This document shows positions 1-5,309 of a DNA stretch of 9,646 bases, one piece after another (the first letter of the stretch is position 1; each line of letters begins with the position of its first letter). The notes beneath the pieces are model-generated. The model was not told the DNA's origin. It saw only the letters and a list, made by a program, of their open reading frames with translations, and did no database searches. Source of the DNA: Ruminiclostridium sp. (GTDB lineage Bacteria > Bacillota_A > Clostridia > Oscillospirales > Oscillospiraceae); contig JAFXCU010000018.1 of assembly GCA_017521345.1 (NCBI GenBank), positions 1 to 9,646 of the forward strand, read 5' to 3'. Made by a program: the position numbers and the translations under genes.

Positions 1-511
1 GCCGGTACCGCTTGAGATAGCCGTCGGAGTACATGGACTCTGCCATGTCGGTCACCAGAGCCTTCCAGCGGCCGGCCCTGGTCAGGGCGGTCCACCGGTG
101 GATGACGGTCTCCACGGTCTCGTTGCTGCGGGAAAGGGTCACAGCCAGGACCAGCTTTTCCACCAGATCCGGCCGGTCTATGGCCAGGTACTGGGCCATC
201 ATCCCGCCCTGGGAGACGCCCAGGACACAGGCCTGTTTCAGCCCCAGGGAATCCATGGCCAGGGCCACGTCCCGGGCCAGGTCCCGGACGGTGACGGCTT
301 CCGGCAGGTCGGCCCTTCGGTCGAAGAAGTAGACGGTAAACTCCCTGGCGAAGGGGCGATAGAGGAGGGCCAGGGAGGGCCCGGCTCCTTTGATGGGGCG
401 GGTGTTCAGCCCCTGGATCATCACCAGGGGCTTGGGGCCGCTGCCGAAGGTGATGGTATCCATTCGGGTATTCCCGATGGTCAGGGTGCGCTCGTTCAGG
501 TGATACAGCAT
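1..511 (-). CDS. alpha/beta-fold hydrolase (3' end beyond window edge)
   Basis: This is the N-terminal 170 residues of an alpha/beta hydrolase whose end lies outside the window. Seen: a beta-strand followed by the oxyanion-loop region 'VMIQGLN' (about 30-36), an acidic turn 'YFFDRRAD' (61-68), and the nucleophile elbow GVSQGG (98-103) with Ser100 as the expected catalytic serine. The catalytic Asp and His would be in the missing part. The start at 511 is chosen because a GGGGGAGG ribosome binding site sits just upstream (about 517-524) and no earlier in-frame start fits. The gene begins 16 bp after the nitroreductase stop, so the two are probably co-transcribed from the tetR promoter. The substrate cannot be read from the sequence; the family covers esterases, lipases, C-C hydrolases and dehalogenases. 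Family call is solid, specific function unknown. Confidence 0.85.
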   Translation of the reverse strand, partial: MLYHLNERTLTIGNTRMDTITFGSGPKPLVMIQGLNTRPIKGAGPSLALLYRPFAREFTVYFFDRRADLPEAVTVRDLARDVALAMDSLGLKQACVLGVSQGGMMAQYLAIDRPDLVEKLVLAVTLSRSNETVETVIHRWTALTRAGRWKALVTDMAESMYSDGYLKRYR

Positions 512-527
512 AGGGACCTCCCCCAAA

Positions 528-1106
528 TCAGAGGATCACATACCGCCCTTCCTTCCGGGCAGGGGCGTTGGGGATCTTTGCCGGATGGCCGATGGTCATG
601 ACGGCCACCAGACTGCCCTTGCCCGGGGCGAACATGTCCCGCAGGAGGTCACCTGTGCCGGTCTCGATGGGGGCGGTCATCCAGCAGCCACCCAGGCCAC
701 GGTCCACGGCGGCCAGAAGGATGTTCTCCATGGCGGCGGCGATGCTCTGGACGATGGTCTCGTCGGTCTTGGTGTAGCTGGGCTTGTGGCGGAAGGCCAG
801 GATGCACACCGGGGCCTTGCCCAGGTTCCGGATGAAGGTCAGGCTCTCCTCGGCCACCTCGGGATTTTTGGCAAAGCGGGTGCGGAGGTTGTCCTCCAGG
901 TCGGTGGACACCCCGTCCATCACCGACAGGAGCCTTTCCATCTGCTCCCGGCTCTGGATGGCCACGAAGTACCAGGGCTGGAAGTTCACCCCGGAGGGGG
1001 CCCACATCCCCAGGTCCAGAATGGCCTCCAGGTCCTCCCGGGAGACGGGCTGGTGGGTGTAGGAGCGGATGCTCCGGCGGGACAGAATGGCGTCTTTCAG
1101 TTCCAT
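528..1106 (-). CDS. nitroreductase family FMN-dependent oxidoreductase
   Basis: A 192-residue protein of usual nitroreductase length, expected to be a cytosolic FMN homodimer that reduces nitroaromatics, quinones or related electron-poor compounds with NAD(P)H. Seen: the N-terminal phosphate-binding motif RRSIRSY (10-16), the FMN-loop motif APSGVNFQPW (36-45), GLGGCWM (137-143) in the second FMN-contact region, and the terminal IGHPA (172-176) with basic residues after it. The start at 1106 has a GAAAGGA ribosome binding site. It lies 15 bp after the tetR stop and 16 bp before the hydrolase start, giving a tetR-nitroreductase-hydrolase operon. Inference: a detoxification or xenobiotic-response unit repressed by its own TetR protein. 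The physiological substrate is not evident; clostridial relatives range from nitroreductases to flavin or enoate reductases. Confidence 0.92.
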   Translation of the reverse strand: MELKDAILSRRSIRSYTHQPVSREDLEAILDLGMWAPSGVNFQPWYFVAIQSREQMERLLSVMDGVSTDLEDNLRTRFAKNPEVAEESLTFIRNLGKAPVCILAFRHKPSYTKTDETIVQSIAAAMENILLAAVDRGLGGCWMTAPIETGTGDLLRDMFAPGKGSLVAVMTIGHPAKIPNAPARKEGRYVIL

Positions 1107-1121
1107 AGTGGATTCCTTTCT

Positions 1122-1676
1122 TTAGTCGGTGGCGGGGTCGGGCCACCAGTAGTGCTTCAGGGACTGGGGCATCATCTCGTACAGGGCGTCGGCGGCGGCC
1201 GAGGAGTCCAGCTTGTACCGCTGGGCCACGATGTTCTTGTACACGGCGCAGATGCCGTTGCAGAAGACGTCTGCCTGGAGCTCCTCCGCCGGGGTGAACC
1301 CCTGGCCGTTCCGGTTGGCCCTGGTGATAGCCAGGGCGGTCTGGTAGGAGTACTCATAGATGAAGTTGCTGAAGGAGTTAAAGCCGGTGGAGTCCAGGGC
1401 CCGCTTGAAGATCTTCAGGTTCTTCTGGCCGTACTCGAAGAGGTGGTAGCACAGGTCCCGGTAGTTCCTGCTCCGCTCCGGGGAGACATAGTAGTCCAGG
1501 ACGTACTTGTAGTTGGCATTCATGACCTCGTACTTGTCCTTGAAGTACCGGTAGAAGGTGGACCGGCTCACCCGGGCCTCCTTCATGATCATGTCCACGG
1601 AGATCTTTTGGAAGTCGTGGTCGGCGATGAGGCGGTTGAATGCCTCGGTGATGGCGTGCATGGTTCTGGGTACCAT
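1122..1676 (-). CDS. TetR/AcrR family transcriptional regulator
   Basis: A 184-residue regulator. Seen: an N-terminal helix-turn-helix region (about 8-53) with the family hallmark segment 'ISVDMIMKEARVSRSTFYRY' (25-44) followed by F45-K46-D47-K48, and then a helical ligand-binding/dimerisation domain with no recognisable subfamily signature. I choose the start at 1676 rather than the longer in-frame ORF that begins at 1742, because AGGAGG (1682-1687) lies 5 nt before this ATG, and because the extension would run through the promoter and palindrome. It is the first gene of the operon with the nitroreductase and hydrolase, and is divergent from the hypA-like gene. Regulation: a 19-bp perfect palindrome overlaps its predicted promoter, so autorepression is likely (inference). 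The inducing ligand is unknown. Confidence 0.9.
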   Translation of the reverse strand: MVPRTMHAITEAFNRLIADHDFQKISVDMIMKEARVSRSTFYRYFKDKYEVMNANYKYVLDYYVSPERSRNYRDLCYHLFEYGQKNLKIFKRALDSTGFNSFSNFIYEYSYQTALAITRANRNGQGFTPAEELQADVFCNGICAVYKNIVAQRYKLDSSAAADALYEMMPQSLKHYWWPDPATD

Positions 1677-1713
1677 AGGGACCTCCTGACAGAGTGAAAA
1701 ACAATTTTTGTCC

Positions 1714-1742
1714 ATTGTACCATAATGGTACAAAACCGGCAA
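1714..1742 (-). promoter_or_regulatory. predicted sigma-A promoter of the tetR operon
   Basis: On the minus strand, TTGCCG (-35, 1737-1742) and TACAAT (-10, 1714-1719) are separated by 17 bp. The -10 matches consensus at 5 of 6 positions and the -35 at 4 of 6. Transcription would start near 1707, leaving about 30 nt of leader before the tetR ATG. The spacer and the -10 are covered by the palindrome at 1715-1733, as expected for a repressor-controlled promoter. Confidence 0.6.
1715..1733. promoter_or_regulatory. 19-bp perfect palindrome, probable TetR operator
   Basis: The sequence TTGTACCAT-A-ATGGTACAA is a perfect dyad with 9-bp arms around a single central base. It covers the -10 and spacer of the predicted tetR promoter and lies in the 126-bp gap between the divergent tetR and hypA-like genes. 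Size and placement fit a TetR-family dimer site. A 9-bp direct repeat AAAACCGGC (1732-1740 and 1758-1766) lies next to it. I saw only a weak plus-strand -10 (TAAAAT, 1775-1780) without a good -35 for the hypA-like operon, so whether the operator also affects that side is open. Confidence 0.7.
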
Positions 1743-1802
1743 TCTGTTTCAAGACGAAAAACCGGCCATTCCCATAAAATAGAGGAAAAAGGGGGAGTGG
1801 CC

Positions 1803-2045
1803 ATGCATGAGCTGGGAGTTCTGACCCACATTGTGAAAACCGTGGCCCGGACCGCCCAGGCCCACAACATCCGGCGGGTGAAGCACATCACCCTGGAGGT
1901 GGGGGAGGCCTCGGGCTACGTCCCCTATTACCTGCATAAGCTCTTCCCGGTGGCTGCCGATCAGCTTTCCCTTCTGGAGGGGGCCCAGCTGCGGCTGGAG
2001 ACCGTCCCCGGCCGGGGCCTGGTCATCAAGGAACTGGGATACTGA
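1803..2045 (+). CDS. hypA: HypA-like nickel metallochaperone lacking the zinc domain
   Basis: An 80-residue protein aligning with both ends of HypA, the chaperone that hands nickel to maturing enzymes such as [NiFe]-hydrogenase. Seen: the N-terminal MHE whose Met1-His2-Glu3 contribute to nickel binding in the family, then 'RRVKHITLEVGE' (24-35), then 'QLRLETVPGRGLVIKELGY' (62-80). In ordinary HypA (about 113-117 residues) two CxxC pairs forming a zinc finger sit between the LxLE-type strand and the final strand. Here that block is gone and the protein has no cysteine at all. The ends join cleanly in frame, so it reads as a compact variant rather than a frameshift product. The start at 1803 is fixed by the MHE terminus and a GGGGGAG ribosome binding site (about 1791-1797); the in-frame ATG at 1725 lies inside the operator palindrome and would bury the nickel site. 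It is 17 bp upstream of the ferredoxin-like gene. Confidence 0.8.
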   Translation: MHELGVLTHIVKTVARTAQAHNIRRVKHITLEVGEASGYVPYYLHKLFPVAADQLSLLEGAQLRLETVPGRGLVIKELGY

Positions 2046-2062
2046 ACCGAAAGGGATCGGAT

Positions 2063-3088
2063 ATGGAAGAATGTAAGAAACAGGCCAGCAACATCGACGA
2101 GGCGGGCAACGTCCTCTACCTGGACCAGGAGCGCCTGGACCGGAAAGAGGTGGGCTTCCCGCCCTACCAAAATAAGCCCAACGGACTGGGTATCTTCAAC
2201 TGGCTGGTGGAGCACGTCCTCTACATGAACGACAAGCGGTGGCCCCTGGCCCTGAAGCTCTACCATATGTTCGTCCGGTTCTCCGTCTGGATGAAGGAGG
2301 GGGGCTGGAAGGCCAGGCTCTACAAGACGGGCATCAAGCTCTATCCGGACATGGAGCGCCAGACCAGCACCCTGGTGATGCCCCTGAACGTGGACGTCAC
2401 CGACCAGGGAGAGAAGGTGGTGGTCCCTCTGGACCTCATCAAGGAGTCCCTGAAAAACGTCACCTACATCGCCGGCATGGACACCTGCCTCTGCCGGGAG
2501 GCCAACGAGTGCAAGGACTATCCCGTGGACGTGGCCTGCCTCTTCCTGGGAGAGCCCGCCAAGACCGTGGTGAAGCACGGCCTGGGCCGGTTCTTTACCT
2601 ACGAGGCGGCCTGCGCCCGGGTGGACGAGGCCGCCCGCCACGGCCTCATGGGTCAGGCGGTTTGGATCGAGGTGGAGCAGATGCTCTGGGGCGTCCGGAA
2701 CGACGAGATGGACCGCTTCCTGGAGATCTGCTTCTGCTGCCCCTGCTGCTGCATCGCCATGCGGCTGGCCCGGAACGCCACCCCTGCCGAGCGGCACCGG
2801 TTCCACCCCTCGGGCTGGACCGCCGTCCCCGACCGGACCAAATGCATCGGCTGCGGTGCCTGCAACGAAGGTCCCCACGGCTGCCCGGTGGAGGCCATCT
2901 CCTTCGACAACGGGGGCAAGGTGGTCATCGACCAGGAGCTCTGCGTGGGCTGCGGCATCTGCAAGAGCCGCTGTGAGGTGGGGGTCATCCAGATCAAGCA
3001 GACCATGCCCATGCGGAAGGACCTCCACGAATACTTCCTGAAGGACTACAACCTGGACATCAAGGTGTGGGAGGAAGACCATGGATGA
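2063..3088 (+). CDS. cysteine-rich 4Fe-4S ferredoxin-like protein
   Basis: A 341-residue soluble protein with 20 cysteines. Residues 1-130 are cysteine-poor apart from C4, without a domain I recognise. A first cluster CLCREANEC (142-150) continues to C159 in 'ACLFLG' (CxCx5Cx8C). A dense CFCCPCCC block occupies 223-230. A C-terminal two-cluster ferredoxin domain holds C261/264/267/274 and C294/297/300/304. The first ferredoxin motif has six residues between the third and fourth cysteine instead of the usual three; the second has E where P normally follows the last cysteine. Proteins with this CxCR...C...C plus CCxCCC plus ferredoxin pattern occur in anaerobes, to my knowledge without a settled function. 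It lies between hypA-like and hypB genes and overlaps hypB by 8 bp, so translation is probably coupled. Inference: an electron-transfer partner or metal-site factor for the nickel enzyme served by these genes. Confidence 0.85.
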   Translation: MEECKKQASNIDEAGNVLYLDQERLDRKEVGFPPYQNKPNGLGIFNWLVEHVLYMNDKRWPLALKLYHMFVRFSVWMKEGGWKARLYKTGIKLYPDMERQTSTLVMPLNVDVTDQGEKVVVPLDLIKESLKNVTYIAGMDTCLCREANECKDYPVDVACLFLGEPAKTVVKHGLGRFFTYEAACARVDEAARHGLMGQAVWIEVEQMLWGVRNDEMDRFLEICFCCPCCCIAMRLARNATPAERHRFHPSGWTAVPDRTKCIGCGACNEGPHGCPVEAISFDNGGKVVIDQELCVGCGICKSRCEVGVIQIKQTMPMRKDLHEYFLKDYNLDIKVWEEDHG

Positions 3089-3749
3089 ACTGAAGATCAT
3101 TGAACTCAAGGAGAGCGTCTTTGCCGACAACGACCAGGACGCCGCCCGCCTGCGGGCCCAGCTGAAGGGGGAGAAGACCTTTCTGCTGAACCTCATGTCC
3201 GCTCCCGGCTCCGGCAAGACCAGCACCCTTCTGGCCCTGGCCCGGTACCTGCGGGGAGAGGTGCGGATGGCCGTCATGGAGGCCGACATCGACGCCTCGG
3301 TGGATGCTGAGGCCATGCGGCGGGCCGGAGTGGAGTCCATCCAGCTCCACACGGGGGGCATGTGCCACCTGGACGCCGACATGACCCGTCAGGGTCTCCG
3401 AGAGCTGGACACCAGCGGCCTGGACCTGGTGGTCCTGGAGAACGTGGGCAACCTGGTCTGCCCGGCGGAGTTCGACACGGGTGCCGCCCGGAACGTGACC
3501 ATCCTGTCCGTGCCGGAAGGCCACGACAAGCCCCTGAAGTACCCCCTCATGTACGAAACCTGCCACCTGCTGGTCATCAACAAGATCGACGTGCTGCCCT
3601 ACTTCGATTTCGATGTGGACCAGGCGGTGGAGTATGCAAAAATGCGCAACCCCGACATTGAGGTCATCGTCATCTCGGCCAAGACCGGGGAGGGCATCCC
3701 CAACCTGGCGGAGTGGATCCTGAAACAGGTGAAAGAATGGAATGGGTGA
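3081..3749 (+). CDS. hypB: HypB, GTPase for nickel incorporation
   Basis: A 222-residue SIMIBI-class GTPase that drives nickel insertion into metalloenzyme precursors together with HypA. Seen: P-loop SAPGSGKTS (40-48), the family metal-site motif TGGMCHLDA (91-99) with C95 and H96 as nickel/zinc ligands at the dimer interface, 'ENVGNLVCP' (120-128) with C127, the guanine-specificity motif NKID (167-170), and SAKTGEG (199-205). The N-terminus has neither the CxxCGC high-affinity nickel motif of E. coli HypB nor a histidine-rich stretch, so this is the short, non-storage form. The ATG at 3081 overlaps the end of the ferredoxin-like gene (ATGGATGA) and has GGAGGAAG (3070-3077) ahead of it. No hypCDEF or hydrogenase genes are in the window. 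The client could therefore be a hydrogenase elsewhere or another nickel enzyme. Confidence 0.95.
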   Translation: MDELKIIELKESVFADNDQDAARLRAQLKGEKTFLLNLMSAPGSGKTSTLLALARYLRGEVRMAVMEADIDASVDAEAMRRAGVESIQLHTGGMCHLDADMTRQGLRELDTSGLDLVVLENVGNLVCPAEFDTGAARNVTILSVPEGHDKPLKYPLMYETCHLLVINKIDVLPYFDFDVDQAVEYAKMRNPDIEVIVISAKTGEGIPNLAEWILKQVKEWNG

Positions 3750-3787
3750 CACGAGTATCAAAAAAGTTTGGGTTTACGAACGTTAAA

Positions 3788-3948
3788 GCCTCCCTTGTGT
3801 AAAGGGAGGTGGCTCGCCGTCAGGCGAGACGGAGGGATTGTCTCGGAAAAAGCTGCGAATTCGCACCGCCTATCGGTAGAACTGCAAGGTTTTTGCTGCA
3901 CAATCCCTCAGTCACCTTTGGTGACAGCTCCCTTTGCACAAGGGAGCC
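3788..3948. repeat. MITE-like intergenic inverted repeat, 161 bp
   Basis: The two ends are imperfect inverted copies of about 50 bp. The left arm starts GCCTCCCTTGTGTAAAGGGA and runs to GGAGGGATTGT (about 3831-3841). The right arm runs from ACAATCCCTC (about 3900-3909) to GCACAAGGGAGCC. Each arm holds nested short hairpins (CTCGCC/GGCGAG on the left, GTCACC/GGTGAC on the right), and the middle contains the palindrome GCGAATTCGC. It carries no plausible gene. I recall near-identical CCTCCCTTGTG...GGGATTGT ends scattered between genes in many gut Firmicutes (memory, not checked). No target-site duplication is obvious. It lies between hypB and its terminator, so the hypB mRNA would carry the structure. 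With the terminator at 3963-3992 it accounts for the gene-free spacer 3750-4060. Confidence 0.75.
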
Positions 3949-3961
3949 ATTGCCAGATAGG

Positions 3962-3993
3962 AAAAAGACCGCCGAGGAATCGGCGGTCTTTTC
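3962..3993. terminator. bidirectional rho-independent terminator between hypB and fprA
   Basis: A perfect 13-bp stem AAAAGACCGCCGA (3963-3975) / TCGGCGGTCTTTT (3980-3992) with a GGAA loop. The A-run on one side and T-run on the other give a U-tract in both transcription directions. It therefore suits both the plus-strand hypA-hypB operon and the convergent minus-strand fprA operon. Confidence 0.92.
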
Positions 3994-4060
3994 GTTTGGA
4001 ATATAAGAGTATGGTTGGAATATAACCTAAACTCGCAGGAATAAAGGAGAGAGTTTGAAA

Positions 4061-5278
4061 TCAGCTGTTGTTTACGGACTCCACGATGGCGTCGGCCAGG
4101 ACCTCCAGTTCGGCGGCCTTGTCGGGACCCATGGAGGAGGCCAGGCTCAGGCGCTCGTTGAGAACGTCGCAGTTGCGCAGCTCCTCGTTGATGAACTTCT
4201 GCATCAGGTCGCCCGACTTGCAGGCCCAGGAGCCGTTCTCGATGAGGGCGAAGGTACGGTTCTGGAGGTTCAGGGCCTTCATATCCATCATGAAGTTGTG
4301 CATGACCGGGTAGATGCCCAGGTTGTAGGTGACCGAGGCCAGCACGATGTGGCTGTACTTCCAGGCCTCGGAGATCAGGTAGGACACATGGGTGTTGGAC
4401 ACGTCGTAGACCGACACATTGGTGACACCCTTCTCGCACAGCTTGGCGGCCAGCGCCTGGGCGGCGGCCTCAGTGTTGCCGTACATGGAGGCGTAGGCGA
4501 TGAGCACGCCCTTCTCCTCGGGGATATAGCGGCTCCACTTGTCATACTTGTCGATGAAGTAGCCAAAGTCCTTTCTCCACACAGGGCCGTGGAGGGGGCA
4601 GATGAACTTGATCTGGTCCAGAAGGGGAGCGGCTTTGCCCAGCAGCAGCTGGATATGGGGGCCGAACTTGCCCACGATGTTCACCAGGTAGCGGCGGGCC
4701 TCGTCGATCCAGTCCCGGTCAAAGTTCACCTCGTCGGCAAAGAGCTTGCCGTCCAGGGCGATGAAGGAGCCGAAGGCGTCGGCAGAGAAGAGAGCGCCGT
4801 TGGTCAGGTCCAGGGTGACCATGGCCTCGGGCCAGTGGACCATGGGGGCCGCCACGAAGGCCACGGTGTGGCCGCCGAAGCAGTGGGTGTCCCCCTCGGC
4901 CACGATGCGGATGTCGTGGTTGTCCGGGTGGAAGCCGAACTGGCGCATGAGCATGAAGCCCTTCTCGGTAGAGATGATCTTCACATTGGGCCAGCGGATG
5001 AGGACCTGCTCGATGGAGGCGGCGTGGTCGGGCTCCAGGTGGTTGACCACCAGCCAGTTGAGCTCACGGCCCTCCAGCAGATACTCCAGGTTTTCCATCA
5101 TCTGGCGGCAGACCGACCAGTCCACGGTGTCGAACAGGACGGTCTCCTCATCCAGCAGCAGGTAAGCATTATAGCTGACTCCCTTGGGAATCGGGTGAAT
5201 ATTTTCAAACAGGGTGGTGCGATGGTCGTTGGCGCCAACCCAGTACAGATCGTCAGTCACTTTACGAACACAATACAT
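4061..5278 (-). CDS. fprA: FprA-type flavodiiron protein (O2/NO reductase)
   Basis: A 405-residue class A flavodiiron protein, the two-domain core form that reduces O2 to water (or NO to N2O) with electrons from rubredoxin. Seen: a metallo-beta-lactamase-like N-terminal domain with a complete diiron ligand set, H80-x-E82-x-D84-H85, H148 (in APMVHWP), D167 (in FSADAFG) and H230 (in CPLHGPVWR). A flavodoxin domain follows, with the FMN phosphate loop YASMYGNTE (262-270), 'SVTYNLGIYP' (315-324) and 'IENGSWACKSG' (346-356). No C-terminal rubredoxin or flavin reductase extension is present, so it needs an external donor. The start at 5278 has AGGAGG 8 nt upstream (5287-5292). It lies 31 bp downstream of the fusion gene, which ends in a rubredoxin domain, with no promoter or terminator between them. 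The natural reading is that this rubredoxin is the donor (inference). Confidence 0.96.
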   Translation of the reverse strand: MYCVRKVTDDLYWVGANDHRTTLFENIHPIPKGVSYNAYLLLDEETVLFDTVDWSVCRQMMENLEYLLEGRELNWLVVNHLEPDHAASIEQVLIRWPNVKIISTEKGFMLMRQFGFHPDNHDIRIVAEGDTHCFGGHTVAFVAAPMVHWPEAMVTLDLTNGALFSADAFGSFIALDGKLFADEVNFDRDWIDEARRYLVNIVGKFGPHIQLLLGKAAPLLDQIKFICPLHGPVWRKDFGYFIDKYDKWSRYIPEEKGVLIAYASMYGNTEAAAQALAAKLCEKGVTNVSVYDVSNTHVSYLISEAWKYSHIVLASVTYNLGIYPVMHNFMMDMKALNLQNRTFALIENGSWACKSGDLMQKFINEELRNCDVLNERLSLASSMGPDKAAELEVLADAIVESVNNS

Positions 5279-5309
5279 AATTCGTGCCTCCTTTCAGGTT
5301 TTCACGGGT

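Noticed and set aside
585..1697. Plus-strand open frame of 370 codons
   Set aside because: It spans two real minus-strand genes and the gap between them, and its product is a Gly/Val/His-rich shadow without motifs.
1725..1802. 26-residue N-terminal extension of the HypA-like protein
   Set aside because: It would start inside the operator palindrome without a ribosome binding site and would remove the Met-His-Glu terminus needed for nickel binding.
1961..3382. Minus-strand open frame of 473 codons
   Set aside because: It is opposite three well-supported plus-strand genes; no motifs or start signal.
3788..3948. CRISPR or structured riboregulator
   Set aside because: There are only two inverted arms, not regularly spaced direct repeats, and no downstream coding start that it could control.
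3768..4025. Small plus-strand open frames in the hypB-fprA spacer
   Set aside because: They run through the inverted repeat and the terminator, so the apparent protein is a by-product of repeat DNA.
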